Source of the DNA: Bacillota bacterium
Lineage (GTDB): Bacteria > Bacillota > Clostridia > Acetivibrionales > DSM-1351
NCBI GenBank assembly: GCA_023426005.1
Contig: JAFABO010000139.1
Span: 1-24,393 of the forward strand
Direction: 5' to 3'
Length of the DNA stretch: 24,393 nucleotides
The notes under the pieces: generated by a model
Database searches by the model: none
Seen by the model: only the letters and a program-made list of their open reading frames with translations
What the model was told of the DNA's origin: nothing
Part shown: positions 23,117 through 24,393 of the stretch, one piece after another
Numbering within the stretch: position 1 is the stretch's first letter
Layout of the letters: the number at the start of each line of letters is the position of its first letter
Program-made: the position numbers and the translations under genes

Positions 23117-23959
23117 ATGAAAGTGATCAGAAACCTTGGTGACAAAGTCGGTTTGGAATATAGTCATACAAGAGGTGATATCATCAGCATTGATTTTCAC
23201 CTGCATGATGCATATGAGATTTATTACCTTATTTCAGGGGATGTGAATTATTTCGTTGAGAATAAAATTTATGAACTGAAGCAGGGAGATGTCATAATAA
23301 CCAACAAATATGAAATACACAAGCCTTCCTTTAAATCAAACAAAACCTATGAAAGGGTATTTATCCAGTTTGACGACGCAATACCAGTCATGTACGGCTC
23401 GGGCGCCTTCGATCTGCTGCAGTGCTTCAACGGCAGGGGAAAAGGGGAACGAAACAGGATTGAGCTTGATGCTGTGCAGCGGCAGGAATTTCTCGAACTT
23501 ATGAAAAAGCTTGAACACACCGGTAAAAATAAAAATCCTGCCGACACAATATTGAGGAATACTTATTTTGTCCAGCTGCTTGTTTTGCTCAACAGAGCCT
23601 TTCTGTCTTCAAGCGGGGATGCTGTTGAGCCGAAGGGAATATCCGCAAGATTATTTCCCATACTTGACCACATAAATGAAAACCTTCAGGGGGATCTTTC
23701 CCTTGAGAGTATTGAACAAAAATTTTTTATAAACAGACATTACCTGACCAGACTGTTCAAAAAAAATACCGGTATGAATCTTCACCAGTATGTCATCTAT
23801 AAGCGTCTGGCCAGATCCAAGGAATTACTGGCCAGGGGGCTGAGTGTCACAGAGGCTTGTTATTTCTCCGGGTTTAACGACTATTCAAACTTCTACCGGC
23901 TTTTTAAAAGAATAATAGGAACCGCACCGGGAGAGTATAAAAAACGTAATAAATATTAA
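23117..23959 (+). CDS. AraC-family regulator with cupin-type sensor domain
   Basis: A 280-residue regulator. The N-terminal AraC-type cupin domain covers about 1-110 (FHLHDAYEIYYLISGDVNYFVENKIYELKQGDVIITNKYEIHKP), the usual sugar-sensing pocket. The C-terminal pair of helix-turn-helix motifs covers about 180-278 (LSLESIEQKFFINRHYLTRLFKKNTG, then SVTEACYFSGFNDYSNFYRLFKRIIGTAPGEYKK). ATG 23117 is chosen because GGAGGAG lies seven bases before it; an ATG at 23099 precedes the ribosome site. It is divergent from the isomerase/oxidoreductase operon, which it probably activates in response to a sugar. In the 320-nt gap I see the MITE-like element and AT-rich sequence but no convincing promoter pair. 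Confidence 0.92.
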   Translation: MKVIRNLGDKVGLEYSHTRGDIISIDFHLHDAYEIYYLISGDVNYFVENKIYELKQGDVIITNKYEIHKPSFKSNKTYERVFIQFDDAIPVMYGSGAFDLLQCFNGRGKGERNRIELDAVQRQEFLELMKKLEHTGKNKNPADTILRNTYFVQLLVLLNRAFLSSSGDAVEPKGISARLFPILDHINENLQGDLSLESIEQKFFINRHYLTRLFKKNTGMNLHQYVIYKRLARSKELLARGLSVTEACYFSGFNDYSNFYRLFKRIIGTAPGEYKKRNKY

Positions 23960-23965
23960 GTGAAG

Positions 23966-24393
23966 CTATCTGCTCACACAGTTCCTCCCCTTCTTCTTTG
24001 CTCTGTAAAGGGCGCTGTCGGCAGCTTTGATAACTTCGTCGGGCAGCCGGCTCCTGTCATTTTTTTCGGCTGCTCCGATACTTATTGTGACAAACAGCTG
24101 TTTACCTGTTCCGGACTTTCCTCTGCCATTTTTAGGTTTGTTTTTGGGCCTGCCTGCCGATCTCCGGACAAAACCCTTTTTTGAAACCGTTTCTCTCAAT
24201 TCTTCTAGGAAAGGTATGGCTTCCTTTAATGCCCTGTTGGGGAACACAACGGTAAATTCCTCACCTCCGTACCGGAAAGGTTTGCCGCTGCCCGAAACAT
24301 CTTTAATACAGCCTGCAACCATTTTTAAAACCTGGTCTCCCACATCATGGCCGTAGGTGTCATTGAATTTCTTGAAAAAATCTATGTCCAGCA
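23966..24393 (-). CDS. GGDEF-domain protein, C-terminal part (5' truncated)
   Basis: The frame is open to the window edge and encodes the last ~141 residues. It reads LDIDFFKKFNDTYGHDVGDQVLK, then FRYGGEEFTVVFPNR and FVTISIGAAEKN and ends with DSALYRAKKKGRNCVSR, which is a complete second half of a GGDEF diguanylate cyclase domain. The active-site motif is GGEEF. The RxxD inhibitory site is absent, with SGSG at that position. A basic, Lys/Arg/Gly-rich insertion, RRSAGRPKNKPKNGRGKSGTGK, precedes the last strand. The sensor region lies outside the window. It ends only six bases from the convergent AraC gene, and no terminator is visible there. Confidence 0.9.
   Translation of the reverse strand, partial: LDIDFFKKFNDTYGHDVGDQVLKMVAGCIKDVSGSGKPFRYGGEEFTVVFPNRALKEAIPFLEELRETVSKKGFVRRSAGRPKNKPKNGRGKSGTGKQLFVTISIGAAEKNDRSRLPDEVIKAADSALYRAKKKGRNCVSR

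Noticed and set aside
23960..24356. Plus-strand open frames opposite the GGDEF gene
   Set aside because: The minus strand encodes an intact GGDEF domain; the plus-strand translations have no recognisable motif or ribosome site.
1..24393. CRISPR arrays, tRNA or rRNA genes, transposase genes, prophage genes
   Set aside because: I looked for regularly spaced direct repeats, cloverleaf-like sequences and integrase or transposase motifs and saw none.

Overview
The window looks like chromosome from a low-GC, anaerobic, spore-forming Firmicute of class Clostridia. The reasons are strong AGGAGG-type ribosome binding sites, sigma-A-like promoters, a flavodoxin/2[4Fe-4S] protein, a Spo0E-like small protein, a CheX chemotaxis protein and a plant-glycan utilisation locus with intracellular glycoside hydrolases. 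The style resembles mesophilic plant-biomass degraders of the Ruminiclostridium group. That placement is inference from gene content, not from a marker gene.

Layout. (1) 1-1200: the 3' end of a GH65 disaccharide phosphorylase followed by beta-phosphoglucomutase, a phosphorolytic pathway for an alpha-glucoside. (2) 1404-2087: a small Spo0E-like protein and a CheX-family protein. (3) 2350-13299: a carbohydrate locus with a LacI regulator and then, from its own strong promoter, a lipoprotein solute-binding protein, two ABC permeases, a cytoplasmic GH5, an aldo/keto reductase, a GH2 beta-mannosidase-like enzyme and a glycerate kinase, closed by a good terminator at 13378-13420. No gene for the importer ATPase is present, so a shared MsmX/MalK-type ATPase elsewhere is likely. 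(4) 13582-14931: an EFR1-type flavodoxin/ferredoxin protein and an orphan membrane protein, separated by a perfect 20-bp-arm hairpin. (5) 15070-19697: a heterodimeric ABC exporter with one degenerate ATP site, then a PadR regulator overlapping a membrane protein with a permease-prefix-like N-terminus. (6) 22796-19720, minus strand: a TIM-barrel sugar isomerase/epimerase-like protein and two Gfo/Idh/MocA oxidoreductases, divergent from an AraC regulator at 23117. (7) 23966-24393, minus strand: the C-terminal part of a GGDEF protein.

How the genes fit together. The LacI gene and the transporter promoter carry similar LacI/CcpA-type operator sequences (2214-2228 and 3562-3576). Sugars would be bound outside the cell, imported as oligosaccharides, and cut inside by GH5 and GH2, neither of which has a signal peptide. 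The role of the aldo/keto reductase and glycerate kinase in the same operon is not explained by a simple mannan or glucan pathway.

The most unusual signals are non-coding. A dispersed, structured intercistronic leader occurs in two alignable copies, before beta-phosphoglucomutase and before glycerate kinase. A partial third copy lies before an oxidoreductase on the other strand. In each case a small AGCC...GGCT hairpin sits directly in front of the Shine-Dalgarno sequence. A separate 167-nt element with 23-nt terminal inverted repeats (22814-22980), which looks like a MITE, sits immediately upstream of the isomerase gene.
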